NCBI GenBank assembly: GCA_014859685.1
Contig: JACUTU010000004.1
Span: 124,001-188,000, forward strand
Reading direction: 5' to 3'
Source of the DNA: Sulfurospirillum sp.
GTDB lineage: Bacteria > Campylobacterota > Campylobacteria > Campylobacterales > Sulfurospirillaceae
DNA: 64,000 bases
A program made the translations under genes and the position numbers. Below the pieces are notes generated by a model, which saw only the letters and a program-made list of their open reading frames with translations, ran no database searches and had not been told where the DNA came from. Position 1 is the first letter of the stretch; each line of letters starts with the position of its first letter. Shown one piece after another: positions 9,415 to 17,934 of this stretch.

Positions 9415-10342
9415 TCCTTGGAAAGATATGAAAAAAAGTACCCAAAGAAGGGTTAAAGAAAATATCAATCATGACATTTTTTGGATTATTGATTTAGAAG
9501 GTAAATATGGATTATATATTAAAATAAAATCAATATATGATAATAATATAGATATATTAAAGTTAAAAGGTTTATCGATATTAAAAAGAAATGAAGAAAA
9601 TACTACAGAACTATTCATAGCTTTAAATAGTAACCAAGATTGGGAAATATTTTTAACTCTATGTAAAGATTTGATATTAATAGCAAAAAAATATAGTGAT
9701 GATATAACTATGTTTAATGCAATTGAAAATAGACTAAAAAGATGGCAACAATTTCTCTTAAAAAATAAAAGTATAGACTTCCCACTACATAAGCAAATGG
9801 GCTTGTTTAGTGAACTAATGTGTTTAAAAGAGATAATTGCTAATAATATTGGTATTAAAAATGCAATTTATTCATGGGTTGGTGCTGATTTTGATAAACA
9901 AGACTTTTTATTAGAAGATATGATTATTGAAGTCAAATCATATAAAACATCAAAAACACCAATTGTATCAATATCTTCTGCCGCACAACTGTATAGTGAT
10001 AAACAACCTATATATTTAATTTCTTATGGATTAACTCCTACAGATAATGGAATTTCTATTGATGATTTAATTTTAGATATTGAAAAACAAATAGAGAATG
10101 AATCTTTTGAATTTTTTGAGATATTTCATAATAAACTTTTTGAATATGGATATATGATAGATTTAGATATAAAAAAATATAAATTTATTATAGATAAAAA
10201 TAGGATATTCCATGTTAGTACATTATTCCCAAAAATTACACCATTAGATATTGATAGTAGAATTTTAAATTTGAACTATTCTATTGATTTATTACAGTGT
10301 AAAGAATTTGAAATAGAAAGAATTCAATTCAAAGGTAGATAA
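9407..10342 (+). CDS. DUF4420-type PD-(D/E)XK nuclease-like protein
   Basis: The 311-residue protein contains a PD-(D/E)XK-like core: a helix with LFSELMCLKEII (about nt 9805-9840), then GADFDKQDFLLED and MIIEVKSYKT, giving the D...E-x-K triad. This matches DUF4420, the predicted nuclease component of MORC/Z1 restriction clusters. GGAGAGG at 9394-9400 sets the start at the ATG at 9407, with 9404 as an alternative, so it overlaps the Z1 gene by 8 bp. Its stop touches the next start. It is the best candidate for the cutting subunit. Nuclease activity is predicted, not shown. Confidence 0.8.
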   Translation: MINPWKDMKKSTQRRVKENINHDIFWIIDLEGKYGLYIKIKSIYDNNIDILKLKGLSILKRNEENTTELFIALNSNQDWEIFLTLCKDLILIAKKYSDDITMFNAIENRLKRWQQFLLKNKSIDFPLHKQMGLFSELMCLKEIIANNIGIKNAIYSWVGADFDKQDFLLEDMIIEVKSYKTSKTPIVSISSAAQLYSDKQPIYLISYGLTPTDNGISIDDLILDIEKQIENESFEFFEIFHNKLFEYGYMIDLDIKKYKFIIDKNRIFHVSTLFPKITPLDIDSRILNLNYSIDLLQCKEFEIERIQFKGR

Positions 10343-12387
10343 TGATTACACTACAAGAGTTTCATCAAGATTTTTTACAATCAATTTTATCAGATACACA
10401 AAGCAGAGGAATTCCAAAGCCTCAAGCTTTTTTTGAAAATGTATGTGAAGAGCTAATAACAACTGGAGATCTTTCAAATAATTATACAGAAGCTGAATAT
10501 ACAAAAAAAAGTATGGAAGTTTATGGGTACGATTATGATGAGGAAAGAGAAATATTAACTTTACTAGCGCATCAATTTTTTCAAGAAGAAGAAATCCAAA
10601 CATTAACAAAAAGTCATATTGATACAAAATTTAAAAGACTAAAAACATTTTTTATAAAATCTAGTCAAGCACTTTATGAAAATATGGAGCAAGGATTTGA
10701 ACATTATTCTATGGCATTTAATATATATAACTACTTAAATAAAAATGCAATCAAAAAAGTTAGACTTATGTTGATTTCTGATGGTAAAGCTACTAGAAAT
10801 TTATTAGATATAGATACTGAATATATGAACACTAATTTAGAAATTGAATTTCGAGTTGTTGATATAGAATATTTGTACAAAGTGTATTTATCAGAAAATA
10901 CTGGTGGCGACTTTGAAATAGATGTTAATATTCCAACTTTACAAGTTGATTCAATTTCAAATGAGTACAAATCATTTTTAACTATATTAGATGGTAATAA
11001 ACTTGTTGATATCTATCATAAATATGGGCAAAAATTGCTTGAACAAAATGTTAGAACTTTTTTACAATTTAGAGGTAATGTAAATAAAGGACTAAGAAAT
11101 ACAATCGAATATAATCCAGAAATGTTCTTTGCTTATAATAATGGCATAACTGCTATAGCTACGGATGTAGAAGTGGATGATAAAAATAACATAACAAAAA
11201 TAGTTAATTTTCAAATTGTGAATGGTGGTCAAACTACATCAGCAATTTATGCTGCAAATAAAACTTCAAACTTGGATGTTTCAAGTATTTATGTTCAGAT
11301 GAAACTTTCAGTAGTTAAGGATAAAGAAAAACAAAATGAGTTTGTATCAAATGTTTCAGAGTATGCAAATACTCAAAATAAAATTAATAAATCAGACTTT
11401 TTTTCTAATAGTCCTTTTCATAAAGAGTTTAAAAACTATTCTAAAAGAATATGGGTTACTGCAGTTGGTGGTTCACAAAGAAGAACACATTGGTTTTATG
11501 AAAGAGTTAGGGGCGAATATTTAAATGAACAAGCATACTTAACAAAGTCACAAAAAAAACAATTTCAATTAGAAAATCCAAAATTACAATTAATTGATAA
11601 AACTTTTTTATCAAAAAGTGAGAATGTGTGGTTACAAAAACCAGATATAGTGTCTAAAGGTGCACAATATAGTTTTGCAGATTTTGCAAAAACAATAACA
11701 GATAAATTAGAAGAGGATAATTTAGCAATAACTGAACAATATTTTAAAGACAGTATATCTCGTGTTATAATGTTTAAAGAAGTTGAAAGATTAATCTCAA
11801 AATCTGAGTGGTATCAATTACATAAGGCCTACAGAGCACAGACTGCTGCGTATACAATTGCATATTTAGCTCATCATATTCAAGAAAAAAAACAATATTT
11901 AAATTTTAATTTAATTTGGGAATCACAGAAGCTACCAAACTCATTATACAACATACTTGAAATAATAGCTGAAGCAGTATTTAAAGACATTACAAATCCT
12001 CCGGAAGGTAACACAAATGTTGGACAATGGTGTAAAAAAACAAAATGTTGGGATAGGGTAAAAAAGTTAGATTTAAAAATTGAAATAAATGATGAGTTGT
12101 TAACTGACAGAGAAGAAGAAAAATATAATAAAAGAGAAGCTAAAAAAGGAAAGAAGTTAGATTCAAGCATAGAAACTGAATCATTTGTAATCAATTTAGA
12201 AAAAGAAAAATGGAAACAATTATTAGAGTATTATCAAAAAGATGAAATAAAGCTTCACATTTCTATGATGCAATTAGATATTTTAACAAAATATACTAAT
12301 GGATTGATGATATTACCATCTCCCAAACAATCTAAAATATTGTATCAACTATATGAAAATGCACTTAATGAAGGTGTTATATTATGA
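10342..12387 (+). CDS. AIPR-family abortive-infection protein
   Basis: This 681-residue protein carries the AIPR domain: a run from NVRTFLQFRGNVNKG through EMFFAYNNGITAIA to NFQIVNGGQTTSAIYAA (about nt 11045-11260). AIPR proteins were named for abortive-infection phage resistance and are recurrent partners of Z1 and DUF4420 genes. The start codon shares bases with the preceding stop. The charged C-terminal third contains lysine-rich segments. It is the last intact gene of the operon, so the five-gene set is complete and all its key motifs are intact. Its biochemical activity is unknown; effector or sensor are both possible. Confidence 0.85.
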   Translation: MITLQEFHQDFLQSILSDTQSRGIPKPQAFFENVCEELITTGDLSNNYTEAEYTKKSMEVYGYDYDEEREILTLLAHQFFQEEEIQTLTKSHIDTKFKRLKTFFIKSSQALYENMEQGFEHYSMAFNIYNYLNKNAIKKVRLMLISDGKATRNLLDIDTEYMNTNLEIEFRVVDIEYLYKVYLSENTGGDFEIDVNIPTLQVDSISNEYKSFLTILDGNKLVDIYHKYGQKLLEQNVRTFLQFRGNVNKGLRNTIEYNPEMFFAYNNGITAIATDVEVDDKNNITKIVNFQIVNGGQTTSAIYAANKTSNLDVSSIYVQMKLSVVKDKEKQNEFVSNVSEYANTQNKINKSDFFSNSPFHKEFKNYSKRIWVTAVGGSQRRTHWFYERVRGEYLNEQAYLTKSQKKQFQLENPKLQLIDKTFLSKSENVWLQKPDIVSKGAQYSFADFAKTITDKLEEDNLAITEQYFKDSISRVIMFKEVERLISKSEWYQLHKAYRAQTAAYTIAYLAHHIQEKKQYLNFNLIWESQKLPNSLYNILEIIAEAVFKDITNPPEGNTNVGQWCKKTKCWDRVKKLDLKIEINDELLTDREEEKYNKREAKKGKKLDSSIETESFVINLEKEKWKQLLEYYQKDEIKLHISMMQLDILTKYTNGLMILPSPKQSKILYQLYENALNEGVIL

Positions 12388-12855
12388 TATATGCAAAAAA
12401 TTTAAAAAGTTTGTCAACAACAGTGGTTGACAAGTGGTGTTCACTTAAGCAAAATCTAAAAAAATATACTTTAAAATTTGACCGTTGATGACCTTTGTAG
12501 GACATCACAAGCACGAGCTGGAAAAGCTAGAAAAACGATGACACTAGGTTTAGAAAGGGTTGCCTTTTGTCATATTATTTATATATACAAGTATGTAGTA
12601 TGTGATGAATTATTTGATGAAGTTCAAAAATAGTAGTAGTATCTACGATGTGCGCGCAAAAATTAAGATTAAAAAGAATGTAAATACCTCGGGTACGGTA
12701 GTGGAGTGCCCGCTTTGATAGGTTTATTGAAAAGGTGTTGATAAAACTCCTTTAGATAAATTTTTACTAACCCTTCAAATCAAAGACTTAATGGAAATAT
12801 GGAAGAAATGAAAATTTAAGTTTTTTCAGCTCCTAATTAAATTTAGGAGTTATCC
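12388..12855. other. Gene-poor, probably decayed stretch between defence operon and integration genes
   Basis: No intact gene of credible length is found. A 34-codon frame (12384-12488) starts inside the AIPR stop codon, and a second frame carries an open stretch of about 50 codons up to about 12632 (containing SQARAGKARKTMTLGLERV) without a start. This looks like a decayed small gene. No repeat of the tRNA fragment at 15447-15501 is seen here. Confidence 0.4.
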
Positions 12856-13092
12856 ATGTCTAACAATATTTATAAGTCTCTTTATCTCGACTACGGCTAT
12901 ATGTTGAGTAAAACAGACTTGGCAGAAGTTCTTAAGGTGAGCCTCTCTACGATAAACAGAAGGCTTAAAAACGGTAAACTACCACCTCATGCAAACATTG
13001 GCGATAGAGTACTATTTCCGACTGAGGGTGTAGCAGTATTCCTTACTCAGATGGGTGGTTGTCAGCTTGAAGTTGTAGGAGGTGAACTTTGA
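12856..13092 (+). CDS. Excisionase-like helix-turn-helix protein
   Basis: The 78-residue protein contains a helix-turn-helix of the excisionase/AlpA type: LSKTDLAEVLKVSLSTINRRLKNGKLPP, then a basic wing. An AGGAG-containing leader precedes the ATG. Such genes sit beside integrases in Campylobacterota islands and act in excision or in control of island genes. Its stop overlaps the TTG start of the next gene by 4 bases. It looks intact. Confidence 0.7.
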   Translation: MSNNIYKSLYLDYGYMLSKTDLAEVLKVSLSTINRRLKNGKLPPHANIGDRVLFPTEGVAVFLTQMGGCQLEVVGGEL

Positions 13093-13952
13093 AGTCCCTC
13101 CAAAAAGCAAAAACAAGAATCTTTATGATCGACGGTGATATGAACCAAACCAAGATCAAAGAGAGCGAAGCTTCACACTTGCTTGAGAGATTTCCCGAGA
13201 GATTTTTCTATGTAGGTAAGCAAACAGGCGGCGATTTTTCAGAGTCGGTTCAAGAACTCTTAGCTGAGATAGTTGAAGAGCAGATCAAGCATTCAGATCG
13301 AGAGTACTTTGTCATCCAAGACTCACTGATGCTTACTGTCCCTAAGAAACGAGGTTTTGTGGATACACAAAAGCTTTATTTTTATGAGAAAATATTGCGA
13401 AGTGTGGGTGGGAGTACGCTCTTTATCCATCACCTGAATAAAGATGGAAACTTTGCAGACTCTCAGCAGATCATTAATTATGCGGATTATTCGTTTTCTA
13501 TTACGAGAAATGACTTTAACTCTACGATACTTTTGCATCCGCAAAAAGCTAGTAGGTACGCTATAGAGGGTAAAGCATTTCTTACAGAAGACAGAAAAAT
13601 AGTCAAAGAGGTTGAGTATGAAGCGGTAAACATAGAGCCTCGTGAGTCAAAATTTGTAAGTTATGTACTAGAAGCACTTGAAGATGGAGAGATGAACCAA
13701 AGCGAGATCATCTCACACCTTGAAAAAATGCGATTTTTTAGTGAGTATAAAGTTGGTCAGAAAAAGGCTACAAGGTGGTTTACGACTTGGGGTGATAAGG
13801 GTAAATGGAACTATGAGCGACGACCAGATCAAAAAAATGCCATCTATTTTTGGATAGAGCAAAAACAGCCTGAAAAAGTGGAAAACTTGCAGAACTTGAA
13901 AAACTGCAAAACTACTTTGAGCGACTCAGCAAAAGGAGTTTGTGATGAGTGA
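13089..13952 (+). CDS. Island ATPase of the RepA/AAA_25-like type, lacking its P-loop
   Basis: The 287-residue product resembles RecA-fold ATPases that follow HTH genes in islands of this phylum. Visible are a beta strand RIFMIDGDMNQTK, a Walker B-like YFVIQDSL and the sensor-like TLFIHHLNKDG, then a C-terminal winged helix (about residues 195-260). The N-terminal strand and the GxxGxGKS Walker A loop that should come first are absent: the frame starts with KS directly at the TTG, and a stop lies just upstream. It therefore looks truncated at the 5' end, perhaps by a deletion that joined it to the HTH gene, and is probably unable to bind ATP normally. Confidence 0.6.
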   Translation: MKSLQKAKTRIFMIDGDMNQTKIKESEASHLLERFPERFFYVGKQTGGDFSESVQELLAEIVEEQIKHSDREYFVIQDSLMLTVPKKRGFVDTQKLYFYEKILRSVGGSTLFIHHLNKDGNFADSQQIINYADYSFSITRNDFNSTILLHPQKASRYAIEGKAFLTEDRKIVKEVEYEAVNIEPRESKFVSYVLEALEDGEMNQSEIISHLEKMRFFSEYKVGQKKATRWFTTWGDKGKWNYERRPDQKNAIYFWIEQKQPEKVENLQNLKNCKTTLSDSAKGVCDE

Positions 13953-14202
13953 AATGCACTATTTGGAGTTAAAAACTTTGCTATTAGAGCAAAGAGAGAT
14001 GTTTTTGTCACTTTTCCCTAAAAAAGTTCCTATTTCGTTTATTACAGAAAGAACAGGCTTAACAAGGCAAGCCATAAGGATGAAACTTCTCAACAACTAT
14101 GAGCCAGAAGTTGATTTTTGGAAAGAAGATGGTAAAATAATTATTGCAAGAACTACTGCTTTACAGCTACTAAAGTTTGGTAAAGGAGTAGAGAATGAAT
14201 AA
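13945..14202 (+). CDS. Small helix-turn-helix protein of the integration module
   Basis: This 85-residue protein carries a helix-turn-helix (VPISFITERTGLTRQAIRMKL). AAAGGAG ends 6 nt before the ATG at 13945, which is preferred to the GTG at 13942. It overlaps the ATPase gene by 8 bp and the integrase gene by 8 bp, so HTH, ATPase, HTH and integrase form one compact transcript. It may regulate the integrase or assist recombination; the exact family is not clear. Confidence 0.6.
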   Translation: MSEMHYLELKTLLLEQREMFLSLFPKKVPISFITERTGLTRQAIRMKLLNNYEPEVDFWKEDGKIIIARTTALQLLKFGKGVENE

Positions 14203-15349
14203 TAATTTTATATGTTCAGACGGTTCTTTTTACGTTAGAAAAGATACAAATATGATCTATGTACAAGGTACCGTAAACGGCAAACATTATAAGAAAAGCA
14301 TAGGCAAAAAAGCGACTCCACTAAATAAAAAATGGGTGGAGCGGCAAAACCCTATGCAGGTTCTTTTGAAATTAATCGGTGTTGATATAAACGAAACTAA
14401 AAAAACTTCGTTTGAGAGTTTTGGATTGAGGGTTCTTAGGTCAAATTCTGAGTATCGAGGGGAAGAGACCCAGAAAGACTACGAAAGTATCTTTAATAGG
14501 TTAATTCTACCATATTTTGAGAAGATTGAGTTTCATGAGATCAGTGCTTTAGATGTCACTGAGTTCCTAGGAACCTTGCAGAGTAAGCATGGATATTGTT
14601 ACGATAGATGCATCAGAGTCAAGCGGGTTCTAGTAAATATTTTAAAAGCTGCTTTTGATGAGTAGCTAATGCCTCACAATGTGATGAGTATGCAATTGGT
14701 CGAAAAGTTTAAGTTCAAACAAACTCCAAGAAAAACAAAAGTCTATAAGGTGTCTGAGGCACAACAAATCTTGAGCTTATCGAAAGGATGGCTCAAGATT
14801 TTTTTAGAACTTTCCTTAAAATATGGACTTCGTACGGGTGAAGCTATAGGTCTTAAATGGTCTGACTTTGATTTGGAACGAGGATATTTGCAAATTCATA
14901 GAAGTATCTCAAAAGGTAGAATTAGCGATGTATCGGCAATAGCCCACGAGAATAAAAATCATAATCGGGAAATATTCTTATTTCCCGAGACCATTGAACT
15001 TTTGAAATCTTATGCAAATTTTCGTCCAGATGATGAGTGGCTCTTCGTTTCAAAAGATGGAAAGCCATTCAAAAACGCGAAAACTATTGTCGATTTTCAT
15101 TTTAGACCGTTTCTTGAGGAGATAGGTGTTGAGTATAAAACACTCTATGCTACAAGACGGACTTATGTCTCAATGATGAACCAATCTTCAAAAGTTTCAC
15201 TTGAGGATATTCAAGAAGTGGTAGGACATGTGAAAGGTTCAAGTGTAACAACTAAGCATTATGACTTGGATTGTCTCGAAGATGTTCATAAACAGAAAAA
15301 AGCAGAGGAAAAATCTAAGATCTTCAATGCGTTGCTACATATAGCTTAA
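14195..15349 (+). pseudogene. Tyrosine integrase interrupted by an in-frame TAG
   Basis: Two open stretches, 14195-14665 and 14669-15349, lie in the same frame and are separated only by TAG (14663-14665) and one CTA codon. The first half has the N-terminal arm-binding and core-binding (SAM-like) domains. The second has the catalytic domain: LRTGEAIGLKWSD (first Arg), NREIFLFPE (beta-hairpin region), YATRRTYVSM (second Arg), VGHVKGSSVTTKHY (His and the nucleophile Tyr). Joined, the protein would be about 384 residues, normal for island integrases. A single nonsense change is the simplest explanation; suppression of TAG or a sequencing error cannot be excluded. It is followed by a terminator and by the tRNA fragment. 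Confidence 0.8.
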
Positions 15350-15391
15350 GTCAATATTTAGTTTCGTTTTCTCGGATTTTTCTCGGTTTAT

Positions 15392-15420
15392 AAAAATGGA
15401 GTTTTCAAAGCTCCATTTTT
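15392..15420 (+). terminator. Terminator after the integrase
   Basis: AAAAATGGAG and CTCCATTTTT form a perfect 10-bp stem with a 9-nt loop and a T-run. Just upstream, TCTCGG occurs twice within 20 bp and could be an integrase arm site. Confidence 0.75.
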
Positions 15421-15446
15421 AGGGCTATCTTGGTCTCCCACGTTGT

Positions 15447-15501
15447 CTTGAGGGGGTAGTGCCTTATTGGTGTAGGAGTTCGACTCTCCTTCGTCGCACC
15501 A
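15447..15501 (+). other. 3' tRNA fragment (probably tRNA-Leu), likely island attachment site attR
   Basis: AGGAG-TTCGACT-CTCCT is a T arm, followed by TCGTCGC, the discriminator A and CCA (ending at 15501). Before it, GTGCCTTATTGGTGT resembles the long variable arm of tRNA-Leu or tRNA-Ser, and CTTGAGG resembles an anticodon loop with GAG. The matching 5' acceptor GCGACGA is not found in the preceding 110 bp, so this is not a complete tRNA. A partial tRNA beside an integrase is the usual mark of an attachment site; the intact gene would lie beyond the left edge. The start of the duplicated core is uncertain. Confidence 0.6.
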
Positions 15502-15583
15502 TACTTTTTTTATTCTTTTTTATAAATCTTCATAAATTTACTTTTTCAGATAAGCCACTTTTCATTTTTATGCTACAATGACG

Positions 15584-15861
15584 ATGCTTTCTAATGCAAA
15601 GCAATATGCTTCCTTTGTAACATTTGGAAATAAAGAATTCTTTGATATACTAGACATTGCAAGCTCTTCTATTCTTTTGCCGCTTGGTGGAATTTTGATT
15701 GCTATCTTTGTGGGTTTTGTTATGTAAAAAGAACGAGTGCGTTCATTGATGGAAGAAAGTATGGGAAAAAGTATTTTAAAGTTTGGTATTTTTCAGTACG
15801 ATTTTTTATTCCTATTGCTGTGTTAATTGTGATGATCAATAAGATAAGAGAGTTATTTTAA
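15584..15861 (+). pseudogene. C-terminal remnant of a sodium-dependent (NSS/SNF) transporter
   Basis: The first 46 codons (FFDILDIASSSILLPLGGILIAIFVGF) match the end of the penultimate helices of neurotransmitter:sodium symporter family proteins. A TAA follows, and after a frameshift the reading continues with YFKVWYFSVRFFIPIAVLIV, the family's last helix, ending at 15861. The rest of the gene (about 400 codons) is missing. The fragment begins about 80 bp beyond the tRNA end, so the deletion may date from the island insertion. A -10-like TATGCTACAAT upstream is probably fortuitous. Confidence 0.65.
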
Positions 15862-15870
15862 AGGAAAAAT

Positions 15871-16131
15871 GTGAGAGATTTAGAGTTAAAAAATATACTG
15901 AAAATTGGAGCAAAGGAATTTTTAGTATCTACTATCAGTATGCATGTAAGGCACTCATTTTTTGATGGAGATAATGCAAAAATAGTATATGAAACAATGG
16001 TGTTTGAAATAGTTGATGGTGATGTGGCGTATCATAAAACTATTTTTAATGAAAGATACAATATGAAAGAGGAAGCTATAGCAGAACACGGAGCAATTTT
16101 AAAAAACCCAGAAGCTTTTTTTATAGTGTAA
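15871..16131 (+). CDS. Small conserved-looking protein, unknown function
   Basis: The 86-residue protein starts with GTG 5 nt after AAAGGA and directly follows the transporter remnant. It is predicted to be mainly beta (VYETMVFEIVDGDVAYHKTIF) with a helical end, and has no signal or membrane segment. I do not recognise the family. It may have been the downstream partner of the lost transporter. A terminator hairpin follows it. Confidence 0.5.
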   Translation: MRDLELKNILKIGAKEFLVSTISMHVRHSFFDGDNAKIVYETMVFEIVDGDVAYHKTIFNERYNMKEEAIAEHGAILKNPEAFFIV

Positions 16132-16133
16132 AA

Positions 16134-16160
16134 AAAGGAGCAGATAATTACTGCCCCTTT
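16134..16160 (+). terminator. Hairpin terminator after the 86-residue gene
   Basis: AAAGGAGCAG and CTGCCCCTTT pair over 10 positions with one A-C mismatch and a 7-nt loop, ending in TTT. It may also help to end the convergent lactate permease transcript. Confidence 0.5.
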
Positions 16161-16163
16161 GAG

Positions 16164-16216
16164 TGATTAACTGACCTTACGCACTTTTTCAAAAAATGTG
16201 GAAGGTCAGTAATTAA
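16164..16216. repeat. MITE derivative, copy C (39-bp body)
   Basis: CTGACCTTACGCAC... to ...GGTCAG (16171-16209) is almost entirely inverted repeat and shares its first 30 bp with the 141-bp copies at 24.2 and 51.6 kb. It is flanked by TGATTAA (16164-16170) and TAATTAA (16210-16216), a 7-bp target duplication with one mismatch. The interior of the longer copies is missing. It lies just past the 3' end of the lactate permease gene and may serve as its terminator. Confidence 0.55.
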
Positions 16217-16227
16217 ATCTTGTAAAC

Positions 16228-17934
16228 TTATTTAACCAATCCCATAAGTGGATCAGTTATTCCTAGTGAATACATACCAATAAGTCCTAATATACCCGCA
16301 AATAAACAGTAGTAAATTGTAGGAAGGATAGTCTTTCTGAGTGTTTCACCTTCTTGTCCAAGCAAACCAACAGTAGCTGAAGCTGCAACCACATTGTGTA
16401 TAGCTATCATATTACCAGCAGCTGCACCAACTGCTTGCAAGGCAACCATAAGTGCGGTTGAAAGACCAAGAGTATCAGCAACACTGAATTGATATTGAGA
16501 AAGCATCATATTTGAAACAGTATTGCTTCCTGCTATAAATGCACCAAGCGCACCAATTGCAGGGGCAAAAATAGGATAAATGTTACCTACAGATTCAGCA
16601 ACAAATTTAGCCATTGTAACAGGCATTGAAGCAAGTTCAGCACCATTTACGCCAGAGTTTATCATGATACGAACAAGTGGAATTGTAAAGATAAGCACAA
16701 AACCAGCACCTAAAAGTACTTTTGCACTTTCACCCACAGCAGCGCTCATCTCTTTAGCTTTCATACCATGAAGAAAATATGTAATCAAAACAACAAAAAC
16801 AATGATGCCACCTGGAAGATAAAGTGGTTGCAATGCACCGCTTACACCTTTTTCACCCAAAATATCAACAAATGCAATTTTAAATGAAAGAAGGAATTTT
16901 TTCAATTCAGGACTTACGCGAGTAAGGACTAGGATACCTGCAACTAAAACATACGGCAACCATGCTGTGATTAAAGACATTTGTTTTGTTTTTGCAGTAA
17001 GTGTTTCAAGTTTGATCTCGATACTACCTATCCATTTTGCTGGCCATTCGCTAGCAGGTGGAAAATCCCAAGAGTTTTTTGGAACCAAAAATCCACTTTT
17101 TGCACCCAATACAACGATAGGAAGACCAACAAGAGCACCTATGATAGAAGGAAATTCTGGTCCGAGAAATATGCCGGTAAGCGCATAAGGTATAACAAAT
17201 GCCAAACCACCAAAGATAGCAAATGGAACAGCCGCTAGTCCTTCAGACCAAGAAGCGTTTTTTCCAAAAAATCTTGTAAGCATCATAACCATAAGTGTTG
17301 GAATGAAAACACCAACGATTGCATGTGTTATTGCAGCTTGTGCGGTAATTGTTTGTAGATAAACATCCCAGCTTGAACCAGCTGATGTAAGTTGTGCACT
17401 AATTGTTGCTTTATCTAAACCACTGTTTACACCGATAAGGATTGGAGTACCAACAGCACCAAATGTTACCGGTGTACTTTGTACCATCATACCAATCATA
17501 ACAGCCGCAGCTGCTGGAAAACCGAGTGCAACCATAAGTGGTGCTGCAATCGCAGCTGGAGTACCAAAACCTGACGCACCTTCTATAAATGCACCAAACA
17601 ACCAACAAACGATGATGAGCTGGATGCGTCTATCGGCACTGACATTGTTAAAGCCATTTCTGATAACAGCAATAGCACCTGAGTGTTTAAGAGTATTAAG
17701 AAGCAAAATAGCTCCAAAAATAATCCAAAGAACAGCTAGGGTGATCACAACCCCTTGTAGTGTGGAAGCAATAACACGGTTAAATGAAACCCCCCAAACA
17801 AATAACGCAACGAGCGCTGTCAATATATAGACAATCGGCATCGCTTTCTTGGCTGGCATTCGAAGCCCAACCAATAAAATGCCCGCACTGATGATAGGCA
17901 GTGCAGCAAACAGAGCTTGTAAACCTAAACTCAT
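16228..17934 (-). CDS. lctP: L-lactate permease (LctP/LldP family)
   Basis: This 568-residue integral membrane protein has about 14 hydrophobic segments and the family's conserved stretch FGAFIEGASGFGTPAAIAAPL with a following PVTFGAVGTPI. LctP carriers import lactate (and glycolate) with protons or sodium at the inner membrane. The start is the ATG at 17934, since AAGGAG lies 6 nt upstream; an ATG 33 bp further upstream has no ribosome site. The gene is divergent from the sensor kinase gene, and the shared 160-bp region holds a TTACATGTAA palindrome. With the flavoprotein at 24.4 kb it makes a lactate uptake and oxidation route. Confidence 0.92.
   Translation of the reverse strand: MSLGLQALFAALPIISAGILLVGLRMPAKKAMPIVYILTALVALFVWGVSFNRVIASTLQGVVITLAVLWIIFGAILLLNTLKHSGAIAVIRNGFNNVSADRRIQLIIVCWLFGAFIEGASGFGTPAAIAAPLMVALGFPAAAAVMIGMMVQSTPVTFGAVGTPILIGVNSGLDKATISAQLTSAGSSWDVYLQTITAQAAITHAIVGVFIPTLMVMMLTRFFGKNASWSEGLAAVPFAIFGGLAFVIPYALTGIFLGPEFPSIIGALVGLPIVVLGAKSGFLVPKNSWDFPPASEWPAKWIGSIEIKLETLTAKTKQMSLITAWLPYVLVAGILVLTRVSPELKKFLLSFKIAFVDILGEKGVSGALQPLYLPGGIIVFVVLITYFLHGMKAKEMSAAVGESAKVLLGAGFVLIFTIPLVRIMINSGVNGAELASMPVTMAKFVAESVGNIYPIFAPAIGALGAFIAGSNTVSNMMLSQYQFSVADTLGLSTALMVALQAVGAAAGNMIAIHNVVAASATVGLLGQEGETLRKTILPTIYYCLFAGILGLIGMYSLGITDPLMGLVK

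Noticed and set aside
12384-12488. 34-codon frame overlapping the AIPR stop as a real gene
   Set aside because: It has no separate ribosome site, is very short and ends in a stretch that looks decayed.
15420-15501. Complete tRNA gene
   Set aside because: The 5' acceptor strand and D arm that should pair with the 3' end are missing.
1-15501. Prophage
   Set aside because: No structural, packaging or lysis genes are seen; the content is defence genes plus an integration module.
15584-15724. 46-codon frame as a functional small gene
   Set aside because: It matches only the end of an NSS transporter, and the matching last helix continues in another frame.
16164-16216. Simple terminator only
   Set aside because: It can fold as one, but it shares sequence and a flanking duplication with the two longer repeats, so a mobile origin is preferred.
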